Below, one piece after another: positions 1 through 9,018 of a DNA stretch of 11,284 nt (positions within the stretch are counted from its first letter, which is position 1; each line of letters starts with the position of its first letter). The notes under the pieces are model-generated. The model ran no database searches, had not been told where the DNA came from, and worked only from the letters and a program-made list of their open reading frames with translations. A program made the translations under genes and the position numbers. The DNA is from Flavobacterium sp. GTDB taxonomy: Bacteria; Bacteroidota; Bacteroidia; Flavobacteriales; Flavobacteriaceae. The stretch is from positions 1-11,284 of the forward strand of contig JAAURU010000073.1 of NCBI GenBank assembly GCA_012032075.1. The letters run 5' to 3'.

Positions 1-108
1 TGTTTTGGTAAGTGCTTTGTAAACCAAATTCCGTTGTGCTTTTCCAATCTTAGTATTCGTAAAAGATTGGTCATAGGTTTGAGCTGCTATGTCGAAGCTA
101 GCTTTCAT
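1..108 (-). CDS. Class I SAM-dependent methyltransferase, N-terminal fragment (runs off left edge)
   Basis: Only the first 36 codons are inside the window. Translation from the ATG at 108-106 gives a protein that begins MKASFDIAAQTYDQSFTNTK and continues IGKAQRNLVYKALTK. The FDxxAxxYDxSF segment followed by IGKxQR is the typical opening of class I (Rossmann-fold) SAM methyltransferases of the UbiE/BioC-like type. The glycine-rich SAM-binding motif would lie beyond the window edge and cannot be checked. The start codon lies inside the last codons of the upstream radical SAM gene, with an 11-nt overlap (98-108), which suggests translational coupling and a shared pathway. The substrate is unknown. 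The fragment is too short to exclude another protein with a similar N-terminus. Confidence 0.6.
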   Translation of the reverse strand, partial: MKASFDIAAQTYDQSFTNTKIGKAQRNLVYKALTKT

Positions 109-1539
109 TTTGAAGGGTTTTTAAAGCCATTTTATCTAAAAAAGCACTAGGAATATAATAGCCTAATTTTACTATAGCCTTTATTTTTTTCATAGAGAAT
201 GAAAAGTTTTTTAAATAGTAAATACCTTGACTTTTTCGATATTCTTTATGAACAAAACGCTGTAATTTTCGGTAATAATTTGAAGAATAAGTACCATGGA
301 ACATCAAATCTAAATCATCAGAATCTTTCCAGTTGGCTTTTAGCTTTAAATCGTCTTTTACTTTTTCATAAAACTTGGTACCAGGTAAAGGATAAGATAC
401 TGAAATACCTATGTTATCGGGTAAAAGTTCCTTTACCATTGTATGGTTTTTTGAATGTCTTCTTGAGTTTCGGTTAAATAACCAAATTGCAAAAGAAGGC
501 CACTTTAATCTTTTTTTGTTTTAATAGGCGAGTAGCTTCATAAATTTCCGAAACTTGCGTGCCTTTGTCCATAGCATCCAAAATTTTTTGGGAAGCACTT
601 TCTGCACCAACCCAAACTTCTTCAAGTCCTGATTGTGCCAAAGCATCAATAGTGTCTTCTTTCAAGAGTAAATCAACCCGACTTTGAATGAAATATTTAA
701 TTTCAATATGCTTTTTTGCAATTCTCGATTAAATTCTTGCACCCAATTTGGCTTTAAGCCAAAAATATCATCACACATCCAAAAACGTTTTACGCCAAAT
801 TTATTTTGTAAATAAGCCATTTCATTTACAATATATGCTGGAGAATGCGCATTGTACCGATTGCCATAAATGGGTTTAGCACACCAGTTGCATTTGTAAG
901 GACAACCGCGAGTGGTAGCTAAATTTAGCGTAAATTCTTGACCACTTTGCTTCCAAATTTCTTTGTAGGAATCTATATTGACCAAATCCCAAGCGGGTAA
1001 GGGCAAAGTGTCTAAATCTTGTAAAACCGTTCTAGGCGCTGTGATTTTGATTTCTTTATTTTCTCGATAAGCTAATCCATTAATTTGTGATAAAGAAAGG
1101 TCGTTTTCTATTGCGTTGATAAGCTCGGAAAGCGTAATTTCTCCTTCACCTTTAATCACATAATCGGCTCCTTTTTCCAAATATTCGGCATAATGATCGG
1201 TTGAGTCTGAACTAGATATGATAACATTGCAATTGTTTTTTTTCCTAGTTGTATCATTTCAAAGCAAGCTTCACGCATGTTGGTCAGGCACATTTTAGTC
1301 AAATAATTAAAACCATCATCATAGATGACTAAATATTGTGGTTTTGATTTTTCTAAAATAGGAACAATTGAATTAGGAGAATCCAATAAATTAGTATCAA
1401 ATAAAGCAACTTCAAATCCTTTTTCACGTAGTAAAGAAGCTGCATATAAAGTGCCCAATGGAGGAAACGGCATTTTGTTTTTCCATTGTTTTGGGTCTAA
1501 TTTGTAGTAATAAGAATGTGAGAAAAGGATTTTAGACAT
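98..1539 (-). CDS. B12-binding domain radical SAM protein (reconstructed across four frameshifts)
   Basis: A cobalamin-binding radical SAM enzyme (BchE/HpnJ-like architecture) that would use a [4Fe-4S] cluster and SAM for a radical reaction, often methylation or C-C chemistry, on an unknown substrate. Residues about 20-135 form the B12-binding Rossmann-like domain (PPLGTLYAASLLREKGFEVALF, then the GADYVIKGEGE segment that commonly ends it). The cluster motif CPYKCNWC (C-x3-C-x2-C) falls at about residues 213-220. The later VWVGAESAS and SVSYPLPGTKF segments are typical of the radical SAM barrel. The reading frame is broken by four single-base deletions: in the T8 run 1236-1243, the T6 run 712-717, the A4 run 491-494, and near 436-441. 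Adding one base at each gives 481 residues, normal for the family. The start at 1539 overlaps the upstream nucleotidyltransferase by 8 nt. Family confidence is high; substrate unknown. Confidence 0.88.
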
Positions 1540-2474
1540 GTTCTTTGGGGATCTCTATTTGAAATTTTTCTTTAACAAAATCATACTTTAAATTGATAGC
1601 ATCAATGACCTTTTTCTGAAAATTAGAAGGATGATGTTTGGAGACTTTTTTAGAAGATTTGAAGGCTAATGCAAAGTCTTCAGAGCTCATTTTTTTTCTG
1701 AATTTAATTTTCCAAAAATATAAAGTTAGTTTAAAGGAAGTTTTTTCAATCGCTTTGCCTATAAAACCAGAATAAAAATACTCTGAAAATGCTGTGATTT
1801 TTGATTTTTTAAAGGAGATGAGGTTTTCAGTATTTGTTTTTTTATTGGGTATGAAATTTTGATACCAATTATTTTTTTCAAAAAAATCTTGAAATATTTT
1901 ATCACCATGTAGTGGGATTAAAGTGGCAATTTCTGTAGCTGTAAAAATATTCTTTTCTTCAATTTCTAAATGTTCAGACGAAATAAAATAATTCATGCAG
2001 AAATATTTTTTTGAATTAAGAAGAAATATTTTCTTAAAAAGCACCAAAAACGTTCTGCATGTCCATAAATGATTGGGTTTTGTAATGATAAAGTAGTCAA
2101 CATCACTATTTTCATCAAAATAGCCTTTTGAAAGAGAGCCTGAAATAGCAATGCCTTCAATAAATGGGAAATAACGGATTATGAACTGTGCTCTTTTTTG
2201 CTTTTACCAAAGCAATTTTAGCATTACTATTTCCTTTTTTTCTTTTTTCTATGGATTCTTTAGAGAGATGTGTGTGATAAAACTCTTCTGTTTTCTCAAT
2301 AATCCCTTTGGATAAAGCCATTTCAATTTCTTCCACTACATATTTTAATTCTTTGTGTGGGGAATACAAGTATATTTCTTCCTCTTTTAATGGGTGATTA
2401 AAAATGGAAAATACAGTAATGGTTTTAAAAATTTTCAAGTATGTTTTTTTCAAATTTACTGAATAAAAAAACAT
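1532..2474 (-). CDS. Winged-helix nucleotidyltransferase (MNT/Pol-beta superfamily, reconstructed across one frameshift)
   Basis: A probable nucleotidyltransferase that would transfer an NMP group from an NTP to an unidentified acceptor. Residues about 15-65 look like a winged helix (VFSIFNHPLKEEEIYLYS, then a charged helix and EKTEEFY). The catalytic signature is GSLSKG at about 112-117 followed by DVDYFIIT, so the G-S pair and the two metal-binding aspartates (about 124 and 126) are present with the usual spacing of the Pol-beta fold. The third acidic residue was not assigned. The frame breaks at the A6 run at 2194-2199 (minus strand). Removing one base joins two segments into 313 residues. 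The gene is first in a unit with the radical SAM and methyltransferase genes, overlapping the next one by 8 nt. The start at 2474 is the first ATG in frame; a start a few codons later is possible. Function is unknown beyond the superfamily. Confidence 0.78.
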
Positions 2475-2770
2475 ATAAAAATAACTAAATTAGAATTATT
2501 TATTTAACGACTAGTTTTAACTTTTTAAATAGTCTAAAACACTGCTTATTTAAGATAAAAAGTTTTTTTTAATAATTAGTTTTTTCTTGTTTAAAAACCC
2601 AATTTTTTATTTACTTAGTTTTAAAAATATTTCTGATTTTTTGTTCTCAGCCATTGAACAAAAGTTAATCTATTATATCAAATCTATCTAATTAGTTAAA
2701 TGAGTTGTCAAAATTACATACAGGCAGGGTATTTTTAAAAAAAAGTAATATTTTAATTTTTAAAAAAACT
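2475..2770. other. AT-rich divergent intergenic region
   Basis: About 296 bases between the leftward three-gene unit and the rightward ankyrin gene. I see no credible coding frame or RNA gene. It is very rich in A and T runs, and any promoters for both directions should lie here. A candidate for the rightward gene is listed separately. No convincing TTG/TAnnTTTG pair was found for the leftward gene; the nearest match is TAATTTAG on the minus strand. Confidence 0.5.
2705..2737 (+). promoter_or_regulatory. Candidate flavobacterial promoter for the ankyrin gene
   Basis: A TTG at 2705-2707 is followed after 22 nt by TATTTTTA at 2730-2737, a 7/8 match to the Bacteroidota -7 consensus TAnnTTTG. 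The spacing is within the range known for Flavobacterium sigma factor promoters. It would start transcription about 28 nt before the ATG at 2771. In such AT-rich DNA, chance matches are common. Confidence 0.35.
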
Positions 2771-3286
2771 ATGAAAAATTTTTATTCTCTATTTTTGTTA
2801 TTCATTTTTCTCATCTTTCATTTTCTCAAGAGAAAAACATTTTTGATATTGCAAGAACAGGCACAGTTACAGAAGCTAAGAGTTTGGTAACAAAAAATCC
2901 AAAAGCTGTGTTAAGTGTAAACGAAAATGGGTTTTCTGCATTGGTTTTAGCAACCTACAGAGGGAATAACGAAGTAGCTAAGTTTCTAATAGAAAACGGA
3001 AGTGATGTTAATGGGAATTCTGCTATGGGAACACCTTTAATGGCTGCTATAGTAAAAGGGAATAATGAAATTGCTAAATTACTAATTGAAAAAAAGCTAA
3101 TCTTAATTTAACAGACAATAATGGAACTACTGCTTTGATTTATGCGGTTCAGTTTAAAAATGTGGAACTTGTAAAGCTTTTAGTGGAAAAAAAGCGGATA
3201 AAACAAACGTTGATAAACAAGGGAAAACTGCTTTTGAATATGCTGTTTTTTCTGAAAATGAAGAAATTATGAATTTATTAAAATAA
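2771..3286 (+). CDS. Secreted ankyrin-repeat protein (reconstructed across three frameshifts)
   Basis: A small exported ankyrin-repeat protein, probably periplasmic. The N-terminus MKNFYSLFLLFIFLIF followed by a SQEKN-like cleavage region is a signal peptide. After it come about three to four ankyrin repeats: GFSALVLATYRGNNEVAKFL, GTPLMAAIVKGNNEIAKLL, GTTALIYAVQFKNVELVKLL and GKTAFEYAVFSENEEIMNLL. These show the usual T/S-A-L-x-x-A and h-A-K-x-L-I-E core. Three single-base deletions break the frame: in the T runs at 2816-2824, the A7 run 3089-3095, and the A7 run 3187-3193. Correcting them gives 172 residues ending at the TAA at 3284. The upstream in-frame TTG at 2705 is rejected as a start because the ATG at 2771 begins the signal peptide exactly. 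The binding partner is unknown. The next gene follows after 34 nt and may be co-transcribed. Confidence 0.82.
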
Positions 3287-3320
3287 ATAACTATAAAAAC
3301 AAAAACAAATAACAAAAACT

Positions 3321-4087
3321 ATGAAAAAAATTACTTTATTACTCGTATTAGCAACCAGTTTTGGGTTTGCGCAAGCAAAGTCATCAGGTGTTGTTACTTT
3401 ACAGCCTAATATGACGGCTGAATTCACTTTAAACAATAACACATCTACAGTTACCTTAGTTTTAACTGGTCCATCAGATAGATGGTTTGGAATTGGAATT
3501 GGAGTAAGTTCTGGTTTTGGAATGAGTGCTGGTGATGTACTTGTCTATACTAATGTATTAACAGATAGAAGATTTGCAGGAACTGGAAACCCACCAATGG
3601 ATACTTCTCAAAGTTGGACAGTAACAAGCGATAATGTTAATGGTGCAATAAGAACTGTAACTATGACTAGAGCTTTAACAAATACAGATACTGCTGGTTC
3701 TGATTTTCAAATGCCATATTCAACAACAAATTCTTTCAGTATTGTAGGAGTTAGAGCTCCTTCAGCAACTATTACAATAGGTTCTCATGGTGGTGGTGCA
3801 TCAGCTGGATATGCTACAGCAACTTTTACAACACTAGGTTCAGAAGATTTCTCATTAAAATCAGCAAATTTATATCCTAATCCTACAAAAGGCTTGTTTA
3901 CTATAGATACAAAAACTGAATTGTCTGAAATAAACATTTACAGTCATGTAGGACAATTTGTAAAACAATTCAGGTAGATAATACTTTATCTACAACTATA
4001 GATGTTGCCGATTTACAAACAGGAGTTTATTTATTAGAATTGAAAAATGAAACTGATAAATCTTGGAAAAAGATTGTTATTGAATAA
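3321..4087 (+). CDS. DOMON-like domain protein with type IX secretion sorting domain (reconstructed across one frameshift)
   Basis: An exported protein with three parts. Residues 1-19 are a signal peptide (MKKITLLLVLATSFGFAQA). Residues about 23-173 form a beta-rich domain resembling DOMON domains, which bind heme or sugars: DRWFGIGIG, then GMSAGDVLVYT, a SWTVTSDN strand, and FSIVGVRA followed by ITIGSHGGG. Met68 and His156 fall where heme-binding DOMON proteins such as the cellobiose dehydrogenase cytochrome have their Met and His ligands; this is an inference from motif position only. Residues about 178-255 are a Por/type IX C-terminal sorting domain (NLYPNPTKGLF, INIYSHVGQFV, DLQTGVYLLEL, KKIVIE), which directs export across the outer membrane and release or anchoring at the surface. 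A one-base deletion at the TT at 3969-3970 hides the last 38 codons. Correction gives 255 residues. Sorting-domain confidence is high, DOMON moderate. Confidence 0.8.
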
Positions 4088-4112
4088 ATAACCTAACCTT
4101 ATTATTAAAAAG

Positions 4113-4251
4113 AAAAGAGGCAGTCAGAAAAGTTACAACTTAATGTCTAGTTTGTCACTTCGACTATAGGAAAAGTTACATTATCAACTTTATGTGATTT
4201 CTCCCTTTGGTCGAAATGACAAGATTACAAACTTTTTGGACAGCTTCTTTT
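4113..4251. repeat. MITE/REP-like imperfect intergenic palindrome
   Basis: The ends AAAAGAGGCAGTC (4113-4125) and, on the other strand, AAAAGAAGCTGTCC (4251-4238) are degenerate inverted copies, both followed inward by AAAAGTT. An inner pair, TTGTCACTTCGAC (4152-4164) and GTCGAAATGACAA (4210-4222), matches at 12 of 13 positions, and the symmetry extends weakly to ACAT/ATGT around a 10-nt centre at about 4182-4191. There is no ORF. The motif GTCATTTCGACCAAAGGGAG resembles dispersed palindromic intergenic repeats I recall from Flavobacteriaceae genomes. It sits between two convergent genes, so it could also act as a bidirectional terminator. Confidence 0.65.
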
Positions 4252-4262
4252 AATACTATAAA

Positions 4263-4652
4263 TTAAGGAATAATAGCACAAACTCCATTAACACAACCTA
4301 TATTTGTTGGAGGATTTACTACAGCACAATCTGAAACTATAGTAAACTCACTGTTGTATGCACTTTCTAAAAGGTTATAATCAGTTACTTTTCTTGTTAG
4401 ATAATCTAAATCTACAGCATTAGAAAATACTAAGTATTCCCAAGGTCCTCCACAAGGTTTTGAACCAAAAGCAATAGTGTTGCATCCAATTAAAGCATCG
4501 CATGGAAAGGAAGCAATATAATCTTTAATAATTTGTTTATCTCTCTTTAATTCTTCAATATATTCGTTTCTAGTTTTTTCATTGATTTGGTCTTCACATT
4601 GAAAACTTTGAAATAGCAATACAATTGCAACTAATTTTAATACATTTCTCAT
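4263..4652 (-). CDS. Small cysteine-rich putative lipoprotein, function unknown
   Basis: An intact 129-residue exported protein that I cannot assign to a characterised family. Residues 1-18 form a hydrophobic signal (MRNVLKLVAIVLLFQSFQ) followed by Cys19-Glu-Asp, which fits a flavobacterial lipoprotein whose acidic residues after the lipid-bearing Cys can favour surface exposure. The Gln at -1 is atypical of a lipobox, so ordinary secretion is also possible. Six further cysteines (51, 57, 67, 109, 120, 125) suggest three disulfides. Recognisable blocks are FGSKPCGGPWEYLVFSN and the C-terminal NIGCVNGVCAI, which look like a conserved small-domain family. The gene follows polA on the same strand after a 120-nt gap, probably by chance. 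Unlike most neighbours it shows no frameshift. Confidence 0.72.
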   Translation of the reverse strand: MRNVLKLVAIVLLFQSFQCEDQINEKTRNEYIEELKRDKQIIKDYIASFPCDALIGCNTIAFGSKPCGGPWEYLVFSNAVDLDYLTRKVTDYNLLESAYNSEFTIVSDCAVVNPPTNIGCVNGVCAIIP

Positions 4653-4772
4653 TTTAGTTTTTTATTAAAAGATGATTTATGATGCATTTGGTTGCGTAAA
4701 AACTGTGTTTTCTATTTCAGTATTTTGTCATTTAATAATTTATAAACGCTAAAAAAATCACTGAACACTATA

Positions 4773-7611
4773 TTAATGTGCTTCTAACCAATCTTTACCT
4801 AAACCTAAATCTACCGTTAATGGAACGTCTAATTTAAATGCATTTTCCATTTCAGTTTTTATCATAGGTTGGATTTTTTCTAATTCATTGTTATGTACAT
4901 CAAAAACCAATTCATCATGTACTTGTAATAGCATTTTTGATTGCCAATTTTCACTCTTTAATCGTTTGTGAATGTTAATCATAGCTATTTTGATAATATC
5001 GGCAGCACTTCCTTGAATAGGAGCATTGACAGCATTTCGTTCAGCACCACTACGAACTACAGCATTTGCCGAATTAATATCTTTTAAATAACGTCTTCTG
5101 CCTAAAACCGTTTCTACATAACCATTTTCTCTTGCAAAATCGACTTGCTCACTCATGTACGCTTTCAGTTTTGGATAGGTTTTGTAATACGCATCAATTA
5201 AATCGGCACTTTCACTTCTACTTAAATCGGTTTGGTTACTTAATCCAAAGGCAGAAACACCATAGATAATTCCGAAATTGACCGTTTTTGCATTACTACG
5301 TTGTTCTTTGGTAACTTCTTCCAAAGGAACATTAAAACTTTTGAAGCTGTAGATTTATGAATATCTTCTCCATTTCTAAAAGCTTCAATCATAGTTGTTT
5401 CTCCAGATAAAGCAGCAATAATACGCAATTCTATTTGGGAATAATCGGCAGAAATAAGTGTGTAATTTTCATCACGAGCTATAAAAGCCTTTCTGATTTG
5501 TCTTCCACGTTCGGTACGAATTGGGATGTTCTGTAAATTTGGATTATTGGAACTTAATCGACCTGTTGCTGCAACAGTCTGCATATAATCGGTATGAACG
5601 CGTTTTGTTTTTGGGTCAACCTGATTAGGTAAAGCATCTACATAAGTGCTTTTTAACTTTACTAACTGTCTCCATTCTAAAATATAGCGAACAATCTCAT
5701 TATCTTTAGCCAAATAACTTAAAATTTCTTCTCCAGTTGCATACTGACCAGTTTTTGTTTTCTTTTGTTTGGCACCACCAATTTTCAGTTTGTCGAATAA
5801 AATATCACCTAATTGTTTTGGAGAAGCTAAATTGAAGGTTTCACCAGCAATTTCATAAATTTTTTGTTCGAAAGCATCAATTTCAACCTGCATATCTTTT
5901 GACATAGATTTTAAAAAATCAACATCAAGATTGATACCTTCGCTTTCCATCGCAGCGAGTACTTCGACTAATGGAATTTCTATTTCGTCAAATAATTTTT
6001 TGGTACCTACTTTTTCTAAAATAGGCTGGAAATGTTCCTTTAGTTGGAAAGTGACATCGGCATCTTCAACAGCATATTCTTTAATATCTTCAATCGCTAC
6101 ATCGCGCATTGATTTTTGATTTTTTCCTTTTTTACCAATAAGCACTTCTATCGATTTTGGTGCATATTTTAAATAGGTTTCCGATAAAACATCCATATTA
6201 TGTCGCATATCAGGGTTGATTAAATAATGCGCAATCATGGTGTCGAAAAATTTTCCTTTTACTTCAATGTCATAATTAGCTAATATTTTAGATCGTATTT
6301 TAGGTTTTGACCAATTTTTTCAATGGTTTCATTTTCAAAAAAAGGAATAAATTTTTGTGCTAATATTTTTGCTTCTTCTTGATTTTCTGGAAATGGAACA
6401 TAAAATCCTTTTCCTTTTTCCCATGAGAAAGCAATTCCCACTAATTCGGAATTTAAAGCGTCTAAACCTGTAGTTTCTGTATCGAAGCAAACAGCAATTT
6501 GTTTTTCCAGATTTTGTAATAATAGTTTAGTAGCCAAATCACCTTGCACAATTTGGTAAAAATGTTCAGTAGTTTCTAAAGTGGCATAAAACGAATTATG
6601 AGTCACTTCTTCTGATGGTTCATCTGAAAAACCAAATAAATCCATTTGATTTTCTGGAGATTTTTTAACAGAAGTTTTTTTGGTTGTAGTATCATTTCCA
6701 TTTGAAGTTATTTCGTCATATTCATTACCACTACCAAAAAGCTTATCAAATTGTGCTTTCATTTGACGAAATTCTAACTCTTGGAAAATTTCATCTGTTT
6801 TTTCTACATCTGGTTTTGAAAGTTCGAAGTCTTTTTCGTTGAATTGAACTGGGCAATCGAGTAGGATAGTAGCTAATTTTTTTGAAAGAATACCTTTTTC
6901 TTTGTTAGCTTCAATATTTTCTTTCATTTTACCTTTTAATTCATGTGTGTTGGCAAGAAGATTTTCCATTGAGCCATAATCGGCTAAAAATTTCTTAGCT
7001 GTTTTTTCACCAACACCTGGTAAGCCAGGAATATTATCTACAGAATCGCCCATCATTCCTAGAAAATCAATAACTTGCTCAGGTCGTTCTACTTCAAATT
7101 TTGCTTGTACTTCTGGGATTCCCCAAATTTCAATATCATTACCCATACGAGCAGGTTTATACATGAAAATATTTTCTGATACTAATTGTGCAAAATCCTT
7201 ATCTGGAGTAACCATGAAAACTTGGTAGCCTTGTTTTTCAGCTTGTTTTGCTAAAGTTCCTATTAAATCATCGGCTTCAATGCCTTCTTTTTCCATAATA
7301 GGAATGTGCATAGCTTTTAGTAACTCTTGAATGTAAGGAACAGCAATTTTAATGGCTTCTGGTGTGGCATCTCTATTGGCTTTATATTCGGGAAACATTT
7401 CGTTTCTAAAATCGCTACCTCCTTTATCAAAGGCTACGGCCAAATGATCTGGTTTTTCACGTTTGATAACATCCATCAAGGAGTTCATAAAACCCATAAT
7501 GGCAGAAGTATCCAAGCCTTTTGAATTGATTCTTGGATTTTTTATAAAAGCATAATATCCACGAAATATTAAAGCATAAGCATCGAGAAGGAAAAGACGT
7601 TTTTGTGACAT
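4773..7611 (-). CDS. polA: DNA polymerase I (reconstructed across two frameshifts)
   Basis: Cytoplasmic repair and Okazaki-fragment-processing polymerase. Residues 1-290 are the 5'-3' nuclease with its acidic set (LLDAYALIFRGYY, AFDKGG, EGIEADDLIG, VTPDKDF, GDSVDNIPGLPGVGEKTA). Residues about 340-530 are the 3'-5' exonuclease, and its catalytic residues are retained: D377-T-E379 (Exo I), D440 in NLKYD (Exo II) and Y513xxxD517 (Exo III), so proofreading is likely active. Residues about 545-946 are the polymerase: motif A DYSQIELR (D723), the O-helix R772-K776-F780-Y784, and motif C HDELVF (D900, E901). Phe780 matches E. coli Phe762. Two single-base deletions break the frame, at the T4 run 6286-6289 and the A4 run 5334-5337. 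Adding one base at each gives 946 residues, normal for Flavobacterium. The intact catalytic residues argue against a pseudogene. Confidence 0.96.
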
Positions 7612-7690
7612 GAAATGAAAATTTAATTCAAAATGTAAAAGTACAATTCTTTGTTTAGAAATTCTTTGTTAAAATTGATTTAATATATAG

Positions 7691-7719
7691 TTGTATTTGC
7701 TTTAGAGTTAGTTACTTTG
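7691..7719 (+). promoter_or_regulatory. Candidate promoter for the metallophosphoesterase gene
   Basis: TTG at 7691-7693, then 18 nt, then TTACTTTG at 7712-7719. This is a 7/8 match to TAnnTTTG at the correct spacing for Bacteroidota promoters. Transcription would begin around 7725, only about 10 nt before the ATG at 7736, after an A-rich stretch (ATAAAAATAA). It lies in the 124-nt divergent gap with polA. Confidence 0.45.
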
Positions 7720-7735
7720 TATAAAAATAACTCAA

Positions 7736-8966
7736 ATGCTACGTTGGTTAATCCCGTTGTTACTAATTTTATTACTCGAATTTTATTCTTTTCAAGCCAT
7801 TAAAACGGTTTTCAAATCGAAATTGATTTTAGGAATATACGTTTTAATATCTCTTGCAGTATTAGTTTACATATCCTATTTTTTCTAAACCATAATAGAG
7901 GAGAAGGTCAAAATAGACAGTCACTTTTCACTATTGGATTGTTTTTAATTACATTTTTACCAAAGATATTTTTGACTCTTATTTTATTAGGAGAAGATAT
8001 TTACAGATTATTTTCTGGAATTATTACTTATTTTTTGGGTAACAATAATGGAAATAGTTTTCTGCCAGAACGAAGAAAGTTTGTGAGTGGAATTGCCCTT
8101 GGATTAGCAGCTATTCCTTTCAGTTCTTTACTTTACGGGATGACTATTGGTAAATATAATTTTAAAGTAAGAAAACAAACTTTATTTTTTCCCGATTTAC
8201 CAGATGCTTTTGATGGCACAACAATTACTCAAATTTCCGATATTCATAGTGGAAGTTTTGATAATCCCGAAAAAATTCAATATGCCATTGATTTAATTAA
8301 TGAACAAAACTCAGATTTAGTATTGTTTACAGGAGATATCGTTAATACACATGCTAAAGAAATGACTCCTTGGATTGAAACTTTTAAAGGAATTCATAAA
8401 CCAAATTTAGGAAAATATTCGATTTTAGGAAATCACGATTATGGGGAGTATTTTCATTGGGATTCGCAAGAAGAAAAAGAGAAAAATTTTAATGAAATTA
8501 AAGATTTACATCGTCAAATTGATTTTGATTTGTTGTTGAATAGAAATGTTGAAATTAAAAAAGGTACGGATTCTATACGATTAATTGGAGTTGAAAATTG
8601 GGGGAAACATTTTAAAAAAGCAGGAGATTTAAACGTTGCTTCGAAAGGGGTTAAAAAGAAGATTTTAAAATAGTAATGAGTCATGATCCAAGTCACTGGG
8701 ATGCCGAAATGCAACATGATGATAATCATTACCAATTAACACTTTCAGGACATACTCATGGTTTTCAATTTGGTATTGAAATTCCGGGTTGGTTAAAATG
8801 GAGTCCAGTTCAATATGTTTATAAACAATGGGCTGGTTTATATGAAAATGCTGGAAGATATATTTATGTTAACAGAGGTTTTGGCTTTCATGCTTATCCT
8901 GGTCGTGTAGGTATTATGCCAGAAATTACCGTAATAGAACTAAAAAAAGGGAAAAAAGTAGCTTAA
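7736..8966 (+). CDS. Membrane-anchored metallophosphoesterase (reconstructed across two frameshifts)
   Basis: A calcineurin-like metallophosphoesterase of the YkuE-type, membrane-associated group; the substrate is unknown. Residues 2-22, 29-50 and about 64-88 are hydrophobic helices, and a fourth weaker one spans about 117-136. The catalytic domain occupies about 155-402 with all metal-binding motifs: D169-I-H171 (ISDIHSG), G200-D201xxN204 (FTGDIVN), G232-N-H-D235 (LGNHDYG), H317 (MSHDPSHW) and H340-T-H342 (SGHTHGFQFG). Two single-base deletions interrupt it, in the T6 run 7879-7884 and the A5 run 8653-8657. Correction gives 410 residues from the ATG at 7736 to the TAA at 8966, usual for the family. 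Without the first correction the membrane segments would be lost. It is divergent from polA and 52 nt upstream of the thioredoxin-like gene. Confidence 0.92.
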
Positions 8967-8980
8967 TTCATTAAAAATAC

Positions 8981-9001
8981 TACATTTGTATATTATTTTT
9001 G
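8981..9001 (+). promoter_or_regulatory. Candidate -7 elements for the thioredoxin-like gene
   Basis: Two exact matches to the Bacteroidota -7 consensus TAnnTTTG lie just upstream of the ATG at 9019: TACATTTG (8981-8988) and TATTTTTG (8994-9001). Neither has a clear TTG -33 element at 17-23 nt, so the promoter call rests on the -7 box alone. A start near 8994 or 9007 would give a 12-25 nt leader. Confidence 0.35.
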
Positions 9002-9018
9002 CTTAAAAATTTCGATTT

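Noticed and set aside
199..477. Plus-strand open frame over the radical SAM gene
   Set aside because: It has no recognisable domain and lies antisense to a well-supported coding region. The same applies to short plus-strand frames at 1325-1507, 5931-6119 and 7327-7524, and to the minus-strand frame at 8514-8735.
1236..1243. Homopolymer runs as phase-variation switches or programmed frameshifting sites
   Set aside because: Similar breaks occur in seven unrelated genes, including polA, at runs as short as 2-4 bases. That distribution fits sequencing error better than regulated slippage.
4773..6238. Separate small polymerase genes
   Set aside because: The fragments join across two one-base shifts into a 946-residue PolA with all motifs in order, so separate genes are not needed.
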